64,000 nucleotides of DNA from Methylovorus sp. MM2 (lineage in GTDB: Bacteria; Pseudomonadota; Gammaproteobacteria; Burkholderiales; Methylophilaceae). The stretch covers positions 1,223,726 through 1,287,725 of the forward strand of contig NZ_LXUF01000001.1 in NCBI RefSeq assembly GCF_001648895.1, read 5' to 3'. The position numbers and the translations under genes were made by a program. This document shows, piece after piece, positions 47,579 through 56,210 of the stretch; the stretch's first letter is position 1; every line of letters begins with the position of its first letter. The notes beneath the pieces were generated by a model. The model searched no databases and had not been told where the DNA came from. It saw nothing but the letters and a program-made list of their open reading frames with translations.

Positions 47579-48313
47579 ATGCTACAGGGACAAATCGCAT
47601 TAGTAACTGGCGCGAGTCGTGGGATAGGCGCTTCAATCGCATTAGAGCTTGCAAAACAAGGCGCTAAGGTGATCGGCACCGCTACAACAGATGCAGGCGC
47701 TGCAAAGATTTCAGAGGCATTAGCCGGTGTGAATGGAATTGGCATGATGCTCGATGTCAATGATGCTGCTCAGGTCGAAGCTACGCTTAAGTCGATTGCT
47801 GAGCAGTTCGGCGATGTGAGTATTTTAGTCAATAATGCTGGCATCACACGTGATGGCTTGTTGATGCGCATGAAGGATGATGATTGGGATGCTGTGATCT
47901 CGACCAACCTGACATCTGTTTACCGTATGTCGCAAGCTGTGATACGCCCAATGATGAAAGCAAAGGCTGGACGTATTATCAATATTTCTTCCGTAGTCGG
48001 GCATATGGGCAATGCCGGACAGACTAACTATGCGGCTACAAAAGCAGGCATGACAGGCTTCACCAAATCATTAGCGGCAGAGTTGGGTAGCCGTGGCATT
48101 ACTGTAAACTGTGTGGCGCCTGGTTTTATTGATACGGATATGACACGTGAATTGCCAGAAGCGCACCGTGAAGAACTATTAAAACGTATACCGCTTGGTC
48201 GTTTAGGTCAGGTTGAAGATATTGCTGCTGCTGTAGTGTTTTTGGCTTCTCCATCAGCGGGTTACATCAGCGGCGAGACTATCCATGTTAACGGTGCTAT
48301 GTACATGGCCTAA
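47579..48313 (+). CDS. fabG: 3-oxoacyl-[ACP] reductase
   Basis: The NADPH-dependent reduction step of fatty acid elongation. The 244-residue short-chain dehydrogenase has the TGASRGIG nucleotide motif at 10-17, NNAG at 85-88, and the Ser-Tyr-Lys triad S137/S138, Y151 and K155 (YAATKAG). It lies 11 bp after fabD. Confidence 0.97.
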   Translation: MLQGQIALVTGASRGIGASIALELAKQGAKVIGTATTDAGAAKISEALAGVNGIGMMLDVNDAAQVEATLKSIAEQFGDVSILVNNAGITRDGLLMRMKDDDWDAVISTNLTSVYRMSQAVIRPMMKAKAGRIINISSVVGHMGNAGQTNYAATKAGMTGFTKSLAAELGSRGITVNCVAPGFIDTDMTRELPEAHREELLKRIPLGRLGQVEDIAAAVVFLASPSAGYISGETIHVNGAMYMA

Positions 48314-48344
48314 TGCCATTTACATAAAAACGTTAATCAGTTTT

Positions 48345-48372
48345 TTGAAATCCTCAGGACTTTTGTTAGAAT
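48345..48372 (+). promoter_or_regulatory. Promoter of acpP
   Basis: TTGAAA and TAGAAT spaced by 16 bp, with TGT before the -10 as an extended element. It lies in the fabG-acpP gap and gives acpP a separate, stronger transcript, as known for acpP in E. coli. An inverted repeat flanks the -10. Confidence 0.65.
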
Positions 48373-48415
48373 AGCCTGAGCTTTTGTAAGCTACATAACT
48401 TGAAAGGGAATTTAG

Positions 48416-48652
48416 ATGTCTGACATCGAACAACGCGTTAAAAAGATCGTAACCGAACAGCTGGGTGCAAATGAAGCTGATGTAAAGAATGAATCTTCAT
48501 TTGTTGATGACTTGGGTGCCGATTCGCTCGATACCGTAGAGTTAGTGATGGCCCTTGAAGAAGAGTTTGACTGTGAGATTCCAGACGACGAAGCTGAAAA
48601 AATCACCACAGTTCAACAAGCGATTGACTACGTCACCGCAAACCTCAAGTAA
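48416..48652 (+). CDS. acpP: Acyl carrier protein
   Basis: The 78-residue acidic carrier with phosphopantetheine attachment at S37 in [19 protein letters not shown] (in part). The ribosome site AAAGGGA is good. It lies between fabG and fabF with its own promoter. Confidence 0.98.
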   Translation: MSDIEQRVKKIVTEQLGANEADVKNESSFVDDLGADSLDTVELVMALEEEFDCEIPDDEAEKITTVQQAIDYVTANLK

Positions 48653-48736
48653 TACTCCTTTTTACTTATCAGATTTAAATGCTTGGTACTGATTGCCTTA
48701 CTATGGGCGATCAGGTCAGGCATTTAACTAAAAAGC

Positions 48737-49969
48737 ATGCAAAAACGCAGAGTCGTAGTGACAGGCCTAGGCGTTGTGTCACCAGTTGGTATTGGTGTTC
48801 AAGCGTCTTGGTCTGATCTGATCGCCGGAAAATCCGGCATCACCAGAATCACCAAATTCGATCCTACTAATTTCGCCTCGCAAATCGCGGGAGAAGTTAA
48901 AGGTTTCGACGTATCTCAATTCCTGCCAGCAAAAGAAGCCCGCCGTATGGATACATTCATACAGTACGGTATGGCTGCCGGGATTGAGGCCGTCAGAGAT
49001 TCCGGCATCGAAGTGACAGAAGAAAACGCCGAGCGTATCGGGGTTTCTATTGGCTCAGGTATCGGTGGGCTACAACTCATCGAAGAAACTGATGCCGTTT
49101 ATCAAGAATCTGGCCCACGTAAAATAGGTCCGTTCTTTATTCCCGGCACGATCATTAACATGATCTCAGGCAATCTCTCGATCATGTATGGATTTAAAGG
49201 TCCCAATATCGCAATTGTGACTGCTTGTACTACCGGCACGCACTCTATTGGGGATGCTGCCCGGATGATCGAGTATGGCGATGCTGATGTGATGGTCGCC
49301 GGTGGTGCTGAAGCTGCTATTACCCAGTTGGGTGTAGGTGGTTTTGCTGCTGCTCGTGCATTATCGACACGCAATGATGATCCTGCAACCGCCAGTCGAC
49401 CTTGGGATAAAGACCGTGATGGCTTTGTCATCGGTGAGGGCGCTGGCGTCATGGTGCTTGAAGAGTATGAGTCAGCTAAAAAGCGTGGTGCCAAGATATA
49501 TGCTGAATTGATCGGTTATGGTATGAGTGCTGATGCCTACCACATGACTGCGCCTAATATGGATGGTCCACGCCGTTCAATGCGTAATGCACTGAATAAT
49601 GCAGGCGTTACTCCTGATCAGGTGCAGTTCGTGAATGCGCATGGTACATCTACGCCGCTTGGCGATGCGAATGAGACTGGTGCAATTAAGGCAGCATTTG
49701 GGGATCACGCAAAGAAATTGGTAGTGAACTCGACCAAGTCGATGACAGGACATTTATTAGGTGGGGCAGGTGGTTTAGAGTCTGTATTTACAGTGCTTTC
49801 AATCTACAATCAGATTTCTCCACCAACGATTAATATCTTTAATCAAGATCCTGAATGTGATCTTGATTACTGCGCGAATGTAGCGCGTGATATGAAGATA
49901 GATATCGCACTTAAAAATAATTTTGGATTCGGCGGAACTAACGGAAGCTTGGTATTTAAAAAAATATAA
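48737..49969 (+). CDS. fabF: 3-oxoacyl-[ACP] synthase II
   Basis: The elongating condensing enzyme (KAS II). The 410-residue protein has C164 in [11 protein letters not shown]302 in [11 protein letters not shown] and H339 in [13 protein letters not shown]. It is the last gene of the fab cluster and is followed by a terminator. Confidence 0.97.
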   Translation: MQKRRVVVTGLGVVSPVGIGVQASWSDLIAGKSGITRITKFDPTNFASQIAGEVKGFDVSQFLPAKEARRMDTFIQYGMAAGIEAVRDSGIEVTEENAERIGVSIGSGIGGLQLIEETDAVYQESGPRKIGPFFIPGTIINMISGNLSIMYGFKGPNIAIVTACTTGTHSIGDAARMIEYGDADVMVAGGAEAAITQLGVGGFAAARALSTRNDDPATASRPWDKDRDGFVIGEGAGVMVLEEYESAKKRGAKIYAELIGYGMSADAYHMTAPNMDGPRRSMRNALNNAGVTPDQVQFVNAHGTSTPLGDANETGAIKAAFGDHAKKLVVNSTKSMTGHLLGGAGGLESVFTVLSIYNQISPPTINIFNQDPECDLDYCANVARDMKIDIALKNNFGFGGTNGSLVFKKI

Positions 49970-50011
49970 GCCCAGTCATACAGTTAGTTGCTCTTTTGAA
50001 TTCTTTAAATT

Positions 50012-50043
50012 AAAGCCCTGAAATAAATAATCAGGGCTTTTTT
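50012..50043 (+). terminator. Rho-independent terminator of the fab cluster
   Basis: A perfect 10-bp stem AAAGCCCTGA/TCAGGGCTTT with a 9-nt AT loop and a T-run, 42 bp after the fabF stop. Confidence 0.9.
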
Positions 50044-50208
50044 ATGCACAGTTATGTTGCATGTTACGAAATTGTGAGCAATTAGAGAGCATTGCATTTA
50101 AGAAATTATCTAACTTATTGAATATTAAAGATTTTTAAATTTGCTCAATTTGTAACCATTAATCAAAAAAGCTAATCAGAATCGAGGGTTAGCCTCTCTA
50201 TTCGATGC

Positions 50209-50248
50209 TTTTCCACAAAACTATCCACAGCTTCTGTGGAGTGGAAAA
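50209..50248. repeat. Nested 40-bp palindrome with DnaA-box-like sequences
   Basis: Outer arms TTTTCCAC/GTGGAAAA (50209-50216/50241-50248) enclose inner arms CCACAG/CTGTGG (50225-50230/50234-50239, loop CTT). TTTTCCACA at 50209-50217 fits the DnaA-box consensus TTWTNCACA, CTATCCACA at 50221-50229 matches 8 of 9, and the minus strand has a third 8-of-9 site at 50240-50248. The function is not known. Confidence 0.55.
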
Positions 50249-50303
50249 ATGTGTATTTTTGCATGCTGACAAAATACTTAAGGATCGTTGGTAGAATATA
50301 TCC

Positions 50304-51143
50304 ATGGCTACTTCAAGTGCACAAGATGTATTGATAAATGGCAAGCGTGATGCTGCCTTATCTCCTTTGGATCGCGGCTTAGCGTACGGGGATGGCGTAT
50401 TTCGGACGATGTTGGTCAGAAAAGGTATTCCTTGTGTTTGGGATCTGCACTATAAAAAACTTGTAGATGATTGCAATGCATTGGGTATTGTCTGTCCAAG
50501 TGGTGATCAATTAATGGGCGATATTGATAAACTCTTTAGCAAAAAAGAGGATGCCGTTGTAAAAATCATCATTACCCGCGGTGAGAGTATTCGTGGGTAT
50601 GCCTTGCCCCCATTAGCTCAACCCAGTCGCATTGTCATGCGTTCAACTATGCCTGCGTATCCTGCAAGCTACATAAGTGAGGGCGTTAAACTACATTTAT
50701 GCGATTTGAAGTTATCGCACCAGCCATTGCTTGCTGGAATCAAGCATCTGAATAGGCTTGAGAACGTATTGGCGCGTACGGAGTGGCAGGATGCAACCAT
50801 CGCTGATGGGCTGATGCTCGATATAAAAGGGTTAGTCATCGAAACCACCGCCAGTAATCTATTTGCCCGTTATGATCAGCTGTTAGTGACGCCTGATTTG
50901 AGCCAGTGCGGTGTAGCTGGCGTGACCAGACAGCGTATCATCGACCAAGCATCTAGCTTGGGATTTGAAGTTAAGATTGCAGATATAGCACTCTCAGAAC
51001 TGATGCAGGCGGACGAAATCATCACATGTAACAGTCTTTATGGTACATGGCAAGTAAGGGAGTTAAATCATCATATTTGGCCCAAGCAATACTTAGCTAA
51101 CCAATTACGTCAATTTTTACAGGTAACAGATGCGCTTAATTAA
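50304..51143 (+). CDS. pabC: Aminodeoxychorismate lyase
   Basis: A class IV PLP enzyme that releases 4-aminobenzoate from aminodeoxychorismate for folate. The 279-residue protein has DRGLAYGDGVFRTM near 23-36, the PLP lysine K147 in LLAGIKHLNRLENVLAR (in part) and GVAGVTRQRIID. It precedes mltG with a 14-bp overlap, the usual pabC-mltG-tmk-holB order. No Shine-Dalgarno sequence is visible and a TAGAAT -10-like element ends 6 bases before the ATG. Confidence 0.93.
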   Translation: MATSSAQDVLINGKRDAALSPLDRGLAYGDGVFRTMLVRKGIPCVWDLHYKKLVDDCNALGIVCPSGDQLMGDIDKLFSKKEDAVVKIIITRGESIRGYALPPLAQPSRIVMRSTMPAYPASYISEGVKLHLCDLKLSHQPLLAGIKHLNRLENVLARTEWQDATIADGLMLDIKGLVIETTASNLFARYDQLLVTPDLSQCGVAGVTRQRIIDQASSLGFEVKIADIALSELMQADEIITCNSLYGTWQVRELNHHIWPKQYLANQLRQFLQVTDALN

Positions 51144-52137
51144 TCGACTACTTTTTCTTGCAGTATTTTCATCGATATTGCTTGTTGTTTGGATGATCTA
51201 CTTTGCAACCACGCCCATTAGTTTGCAAACAGATGCTGAAGAGTTTGATTTAAAGGCTGGCAGCAGCCTTAGAAGCGTAGGCCAGCAGTTAGCTGACCAA
51301 AATGTGTTGAAAGAGCCATGGAGTTTTGTGCTGCTGGTGCGGGCATTTGGCCGGGCTGGAGACGTAAAGGCGGGCAATTACCTGATTGAGACTGGTATTA
51401 CACCTTATGATCTTTTCGTTATCTTAACCAATGGCAATACGTCCCAATCCAGTATCACTTTTATCGAGGGCTGGACATTTGCCCAGATGCGTACTGCACT
51501 GAACAACAATAATGATGTGAAGCATATGTCGATGGCATATACGGATCAGCAGATTCTAGAAGAGCTTGGGGCAGATGAAGCCTATGCGGAAGGTCTGTTC
51601 TTTCCAGATACTTATTACTTTAGCCGTAACTCTAGTGATAAGGATATCCTGAAGCGTGCATATCAAGCTATGCAAACCAAACTCCTGACGGCTTGGGAAG
51701 GGCGCGATAAGAGCTTGCCGTATACATCACCTTACCAAGCCCTTATCATGGCTTCTATCGTTGAGAAAGAAACAGGCAAAGCAAGCGAAAGGCCGCTGAT
51801 TGCCGGGGTATTCTTGCACAGATTAAAATTAGGTATGCGTTTGCAAACAGATCCATCCGTCATTTATGGCATGGGGGATAGTTTCGACGGCAATATACGT
51901 AAAAAAGACCTGCTTGCTGACACGCCTTATAATACCTATACACGTACCGGTTTGCCGCCTACACCTATCGCAATGCCAGGGCATGGTGCGATAGAGGCAG
52001 CATTGCATCCTGCGAATACGAATGCATTATATTTTGTCGGGCGAGGGGATGGCAGCCATGTATTCTCAGCCACCTTGGCTGAACACAATCGTGCAGTGGT
52101 GCAGTACCAGATCAGACCTAATGCGAAGGCTAGATGA
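51130..52137 (+). CDS. mltG: Endolytic murein transglycosylase MltG
   Basis: It cuts nascent glycan strands and helps set their length. The 335-residue protein has one N-terminal membrane helix (about 7-26), a LysM-like region with FDLKAGSSLRSVGQQLA, and the YceG catalytic domain with the key Glu near 212 in ASIVEKETGKASERPLIAGVF (in part) and MRLQTDPSVIYG. It overlaps pabC and tmk. Confidence 0.95.
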   Translation: MRLINRLLFLAVFSSILLVVWMIYFATTPISLQTDAEEFDLKAGSSLRSVGQQLADQNVLKEPWSFVLLVRAFGRAGDVKAGNYLIETGITPYDLFVILTNGNTSQSSITFIEGWTFAQMRTALNNNNDVKHMSMAYTDQQILEELGADEAYAEGLFFPDTYYFSRNSSDKDILKRAYQAMQTKLLTAWEGRDKSLPYTSPYQALIMASIVEKETGKASERPLIAGVFLHRLKLGMRLQTDPSVIYGMGDSFDGNIRKKDLLADTPYNTYTRTGLPPTPIAMPGHGAIEAALHPANTNALYFVGRGDGSHVFSATLAEHNRAVVQYQIRPNAKAR

Positions 52138-52742
52138 TGTGTGGTAAATTCATCAGTTTAGAGGGGATGGATGGTGCGGGTAAAAGCACCCATATCCCTA
52201 CAATATTGAATGCGCTTAAACTACGTGGTGCCGAAGTCGTGTCCACCCGCGAACCAGGTGGCACATTGCTGGGGGAGCAACTGCGTGAATTACTGCTACA
52301 GCAAGATATGCATCCAGAAACAGAGGCATTGCTGATGTTTGCCGCAAGGCGTGAGCATATTGCCCAAGTCATCGAGCCGGCATTGGTACGTGGGGCTTAT
52401 GTGGTCACAGACCGCTTTGCGGATGCAAGCTTTGCCTACCAATGTGGTGGACGAGGCATCTCTTTTGAAAAAATGCTGGATTTGGAATCATGGGTGCAAG
52501 GCGGCTTACAGCCTGATGTCACTTTGCTTTTTGATGTGCCAGTCGAAGTTAGTATTCAGCGTTTAGCCAGCGCTAGGGCGCCAGATAAGTTTGAAAGGGA
52601 AACTGCAGATTTCTTCAATAGAATCCGCAATGCTTATTTGCGCCGTGCCGCTGATTGCCCTGAAAGATTCCGTGTGATTGATGCAAACCGTGATATTGAT
52701 GCTGTCAGGCAATCAGTAGAAGAAATTGTTGCCTCCATATGA
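52134..52742 (+). CDS. tmk: Thymidylate kinase
   Basis: dTMP to dTDP. The 202-residue protein has the P-loop GMDGAGKST at 11-19, the DRFADASFAYQ motif (DRF) and a LID region RAPDKFERE. It begins ATGATG at the mltG stop overlap and overlaps holB by 4 bp. Confidence 0.97.
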   Translation: MMCGKFISLEGMDGAGKSTHIPTILNALKLRGAEVVSTREPGGTLLGEQLRELLLQQDMHPETEALLMFAARREHIAQVIEPALVRGAYVVTDRFADASFAYQCGGRGISFEKMLDLESWVQGGLQPDVTLLFDVPVEVSIQRLASARAPDKFERETADFFNRIRNAYLRRAADCPERFRVIDANRDIDAVRQSVEEIVASI

Positions 52743-53758
52743 GTGAAGAAATCTATCCATGGCAGGCTGATATATGGAAGCGCTTGTATACTGCCCGCGA
52801 TCGCCTACCTCATGCATTGCTGCTCCGGGGTAAGCCGGGCATAGGAAAGCTGGATTTCGCAATCGCTTTAACGCGAGCACTGCTTTGTGAGACCCCCAAA
52901 GACTCTGGTCATGCCTGCAACCAATGTGCGAGCTGCAACTGGTTCAGCCAGAACAATCACCCTGATTATCGATTGCTAAGCCCCGAGCAAGATGCTACAT
53001 CGGGGGAAGATGATGCGCCAGTGCCAGCAAAAACTAGCAAGAAGACACAAATCTCGATTGCCCAAGTGCGTGAGCTGGGCACTTTTCTTGAGTTATCCAG
53101 CCATCGCAATAGTGGGCGCCGCATTATCCTCGTCAACCCTGCTGAAGGGTTGAATCAGGCTTCAGCTAATGCATTGCTCAAAGTGCTTGAAGAACCGCCG
53201 CAAGGCGTGATATTCATTCTTGTGACGCATCAGCCGCAAAGACTTTTGCCTACTATTATGAGTCGTTGCCAGAAGATCGATATGCCTGTGCCTGATGAGC
53301 AGGCTGCATTAGACTGGCTAGCCGAGAAAGGTATTAAAGAGGCTAAAAAGCGACTGGACTATGCGGGCGGCTCTCCATTGCTGGTTTTGGGTGATGGGGA
53401 GAGCAGTAATAAATTAACGGATATCTGGCAGATGCTTGCCCGTGGTGCGAAGCTTGATCCGTTTGCTTTAGCACCTTTGTGTGTATCGCTCGGTATGGAT
53501 GTCGCCGTAAACACGATGCAAAAGTGGATATATGATTTGGTGGCATGCAGGCTGGCTGAAAAAATCCGTTATCACAGCCATTTAGCTACTTCTTTGCAAG
53601 CGTTGGCTAAAAGCGTAGACTTAGCCATGTTGTTGGATTTTCAGAGAAAGCTGGATGAAGCCAGAAAATCAGCTAATCATCCGCTTAATAATGAGTTGCA
53701 GCTAGAAAGCCTCTTGCTTCAATATATACAATTATTTTCAAGGAATGTTCGAGCTTGA
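52739..53758 (+). CDS. holB: DNA polymerase III delta' subunit
   Basis: A non-catalytic AAA+ subunit of the clamp loader. The 339-residue protein has RGKPGIGKLDFA near 29-40, a P-loop remnant with Leu where Thr/Ser is needed, the zinc-binding cysteines CNQCASC near 59-65, and the sensor-region motif ANALLKVLEEPPQG. The lack of a working P-loop is normal for delta'. It overlaps tmk and pilZ. Confidence 0.95.
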   Translation: MSEEIYPWQADIWKRLYTARDRLPHALLLRGKPGIGKLDFAIALTRALLCETPKDSGHACNQCASCNWFSQNNHPDYRLLSPEQDATSGEDDAPVPAKTSKKTQISIAQVRELGTFLELSSHRNSGRRIILVNPAEGLNQASANALLKVLEEPPQGVIFILVTHQPQRLLPTIMSRCQKIDMPVPDEQAALDWLAEKGIKEAKKRLDYAGGSPLLVLGDGESSNKLTDIWQMLARGAKLDPFALAPLCVSLGMDVAVNTMQKWIYDLVACRLAEKIRYHSHLATSLQALAKSVDLAMLLDFQRKLDEARKSANHPLNNELQLESLLLQYIQLFSRNVRA

Positions 53759-54144
53759 GCACACCAGCACCTTCTCCTGAACAAATTGCCGCTGCAGGAA
53801 ATAGCGCACCAAAGCCCGGCGTATTATCTCTCGCTATTAAAGAAAAAGCCGCGTTATATGCAGCTTATATGCCTTTTGTCAAAGGCGGTGGCTTGTTTAT
53901 TCCAACGAATCGAGTCTATAAGATCGGTGATGAGGTCTTTATGCTTCTCACACTGGTTGATGATCCATTGAAGCTTAAAGTGGTGGGGCATGTGATTTGG
54001 GTAACCCCGATTGCGCAAGGTGGCCGCCCACAAGGTATCGGTGTGCAATTCAGCGACAAGGATGGTGGTGTCGAAGCGCGCAATAAGATAGAGGCATTAC
54101 TTGGCAGCGCCCTTAAGTCCACCCGCCCAACCCATACGATGTAG
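53755..54144 (+). CDS. pilZ: PilZ domain protein (type IV pilus PilZ)
   Basis: The 129-residue protein resembles the founding PilZ needed for type IV pilus assembly: GGGLFIPTNRVYKIGDEVFMLLTL (in part), GHVIWVTP and GIGVQF. It lacks the RxxxR motif that binds c-di-GMP, as is typical for this pilus-type PilZ. The start codon is TTG, which overlaps the holB stop (TTGA). The holB-pilZ-tatD order is conserved in many proteobacteria. No pilus genes lie in the window. Confidence 0.88.
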   Translation: MSTPAPSPEQIAAAGNSAPKPGVLSLAIKEKAALYAAYMPFVKGGGLFIPTNRVYKIGDEVFMLLTLVDDPLKLKVVGHVIWVTPIAQGGRPQGIGVQFSDKDGGVEARNKIEALLGSALKSTRPTHTM

Positions 54145-54187
54145 TTGTAAAAGTATTATCTCTTTTTCCAAATTCTAGAGTAGCTAA

Positions 54188-54970
54188 ATGCTGGTCGATT
54201 CACACTGTCATCTTAATTTTCCTGAGTTAGCCAATAATATGGACGCAGTGCGCCAATCCATGTTGGATAATGGCGTGGGGCATGCATTGTGTGTGTCTGT
54301 GACATTAAAGGATTTTCCGCAAGTGCTGGCCGTTGCTGAGGCCAATGAGAATATGTATGCGTCAGTTGGCGTGCACCCAGACTATGAGGGTGAAGGCGTC
54401 ACCACAGTCGAGCAGTTGGTATCGCTGGCGAATCATCCAAAAGTCGTGGCCATTGGCGAGACAGGGCTTGATTATTTTAGACTGACAGGGGATCTAGAGT
54501 GGCAGCGAGAGCGTTTTCGCACACATATCCGCGCTGCGATCCAGACACAAAAACCATTGATTATCCATACGCGTGCTTCGGCCGATGACACGATCCGTAT
54601 CATGCGTGAAGAGAATGCACAGCTTATCGGCGGCGTGATGCATTGTTTTACAGAAAGTCTGGATATCGCACTACAGGCGATCGAGCTAGGATTTTATATC
54701 TCCTTTTCGGGTATTGTGACGTTCAAGAATGCTACTTCGTTAAAAGAAGTAGCACAGCATGTGCCATTAGATCGTATGCTGGTCGAAACAGATTCACCAT
54801 ACCTTGCCCCCATGCCTTTTCGCGGAAAAACCAACCAGCCAGCCTATGTGAAATACGTGGCAGAAGAAATAGCAAGGTTACGTAACATCCCTGTGGAAGA
54901 GGTTGCCAAAGCAACCACCGAGAATTTCTTCCGGCTTTTTAAACAGGCCAAACCGGCATTATGCAACTGA
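54188..54970 (+). CDS. TatD family metal-dependent hydrolase (YcfH-like)
   Basis: A metal-dependent deoxyribonuclease-family TIM barrel. The 260-residue protein has DSHCHLNF near 3-10, GVHPDYEG, AIGETGLDYFR, HTRASADDTI, HCFTES and VETDSPYLAPMPFRGK near 200-216, all metal-site motifs of TatD. It lies after pilZ, so the YcfH-type paralogue is more likely than TatD of the Tat operon. It overlaps the next gene by 10 bp. Confidence 0.93.
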   Translation: MLVDSHCHLNFPELANNMDAVRQSMLDNGVGHALCVSVTLKDFPQVLAVAEANENMYASVGVHPDYEGEGVTTVEQLVSLANHPKVVAIGETGLDYFRLTGDLEWQRERFRTHIRAAIQTQKPLIIHTRASADDTIRIMREENAQLIGGVMHCFTESLDIALQAIELGFYISFSGIVTFKNATSLKEVAQHVPLDRMLVETDSPYLAPMPFRGKTNQPAYVKYVAEEIARLRNIPVEEVAKATTENFFRLFKQAKPALCN

Positions 54971-55722
54971 CCGTATTGGGGGTCGGCTCCAGCGCTGGTA
55001 CTCCAGTCATCGGATGCCAGTGTGCTACATGCACTTCTAATCATCCAAAGAATAAAAGAACACGTTGCTCTAGCGCTATTACCTTGGCGTCTGGTGAGGT
55101 CATTCTCATCGATACGGGACCTGATCTGCGTAGCCAGGCATTGCGTGAGGGGATGAAGCGTGTAGATGCCATTCTATATACGCATACCCATGCGGATCAC
55201 CTGCATGGCATTGATGATCTGCGTGCTTTCTGCCAACTGCAAAAACACCAGATTCCCCTATACGGTAAACAGGATGCGATGGATCATATCGCAGCAAAAT
55301 TCGGCTATACCTTACGTGAGCCGAGTGATTACTGGGATCTGCCTGTTTTAAGTGTGAATGCGATAGAGCAATCATTCGAGCTATTTGGCATGACTGTGAC
55401 ACCTATTCCAGTGAAGCACGGTCGCCTCGATATATTTGGCTACCGTATTGGCAATATGGCTTATCTCACCGATGTCTCCGAGATACCTGAAAGCTCATTT
55501 GAGCTATTGCAAGGGCTTGATATCCTGCTGTTGGATTGTTTACGCTATACACCGCACTATACGCATATCAATCTGGAACAAAGTCTTGCCTATGCGAGTC
55601 TTATCAATGCCCAAAATACATATCTCATTCATATGACGCATGAAATGGAATATGATGCGCTCACTGAAAAATTACCCCAGCATGTGCATGTAGGGTTTGA
55701 CGGAATGAAACTGGATTTTTAA
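54961..55722 (+). CDS. MBL-fold metallohydrolase, PhnP-like
   Basis: The 253-residue protein has the metallo-beta-lactamase motif THTHADHLHGIDDLR near 72-86, an N-terminal Cys cluster CQCATCTSNHPKNKRTRCSS near 19-38 reminiscent of the structural zinc site of PhnP, and a late motif LIHMTHEMEYD. PhnP hydrolyses cyclic ribose phosphates, but no phosphonate genes are near and the substrate is unknown. The frequent pairing with ycfH/tatD is a conserved neighbourhood. It overlaps tatD by 10 bp. Confidence 0.88.
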   Translation: MQLTVLGVGSSAGTPVIGCQCATCTSNHPKNKRTRCSSAITLASGEVILIDTGPDLRSQALREGMKRVDAILYTHTHADHLHGIDDLRAFCQLQKHQIPLYGKQDAMDHIAAKFGYTLREPSDYWDLPVLSVNAIEQSFELFGMTVTPIPVKHGRLDIFGYRIGNMAYLTDVSEIPESSFELLQGLDILLLDCLRYTPHYTHINLEQSLAYASLINAQNTYLIHMTHEMEYDALTEKLPQHVHVGFDGMKLDF

Positions 55723-55800
55723 ATTGGCTTATTAGCCTCTCAGCAGGCATAAGCTAAAAATGCGATAATCGCGCCACTTAACCTGAATTAGGAAATAAAG

Positions 55801-56169
55801 ATGCTTTTGACTAAAAGAATATCGATCGTTGTCATGCTTGCTACGCTGGTCACGTCATTCTCTGTTTTTGCTGCCGAGCCGATAAAAAAATCATTCACTG
55901 AGACTGAATTCTTATCTGCATTTAGTGGAAAATCCCGCAAGGTAGTGATGGAAAAGCTAGGCGCTCCAGCGAAGAAAGAGCAATCAGTTCGCCCTTCGAA
56001 TGCCGAAGGTGTGATTGGCCGTCCTGTAGACAGCTCTAAGCCTGTGAATGTTGAGATGTGGTACTACAGCAATAAAGTGGAATACGCGCCTAAGAAGTTA
56101 TACAAAATGACAGAGCTCACTTTTGTGAATGACCGTTGCATGAATATCGCATTTTTTAACAAAAAGTAA
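55801..56169 (+). CDS. Secreted small protein with BamE/OmlA-like pattern
   Basis: A 122-residue protein with a Sec signal peptide (core IVVMLATLVTSFSVFA, cleavage after FAA). The mature part, with TEFLSAFSGKSRKVVMEKLGAP, then MWYYSNKV and a late TELTFVNDRCMNI (cited in part), has the helix-helix-strand layout of SmpA/OmlA (BamE) domains. It has no lipobox, unlike BamE, and one Cys near the C-terminus. The identity is uncertain. A terminator follows. Confidence 0.6.
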   Translation: MLLTKRISIVVMLATLVTSFSVFAAEPIKKSFTETEFLSAFSGKSRKVVMEKLGAPAKKEQSVRPSNAEGVIGRPVDSSKPVNVEMWYYSNKVEYAPKKLYKMTELTFVNDRCMNIAFFNKK

Positions 56170-56176
56170 TTGCTGG

Positions 56177-56210
56177 ACAGGTGGCGTAGTTCTGCGCCAT
56201 CCCTGTTTTA
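56177..56210 (+). terminator. Hairpin terminator between convergent genes
   Basis: ACAGG-TGGCG pairs with CGCCA-TC-CCTGT (2-nt bulge, 8-nt loop), followed by TTTT. It reaches the 3' end of the LysR gene. Confidence 0.65.

Larger units (their letters stand above)
49970..50303. other. fabF-pabC spacer with terminator and nested palindrome
   Basis: No gene is supported in these 334 bp. It holds the fabF terminator (50012-50043), an AT-rich stretch with no further structure seen (50044-50200), a nested palindrome with DnaA-box-like sequences (50209-50248) and a putative pabC promoter just before the start. Confidence 0.75.

Noticed and set aside
52134-52742. tmk as an atypical kinase
   Set aside because: All thymidylate kinase motifs are present; only the start (ATGATG) is ambiguous by one codon.
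52739-53758. Broken ATPase site in holB as a mutation
   Set aside because: The delta' subunit normally lacks a working P-loop, so GKL instead of GKT is expected.
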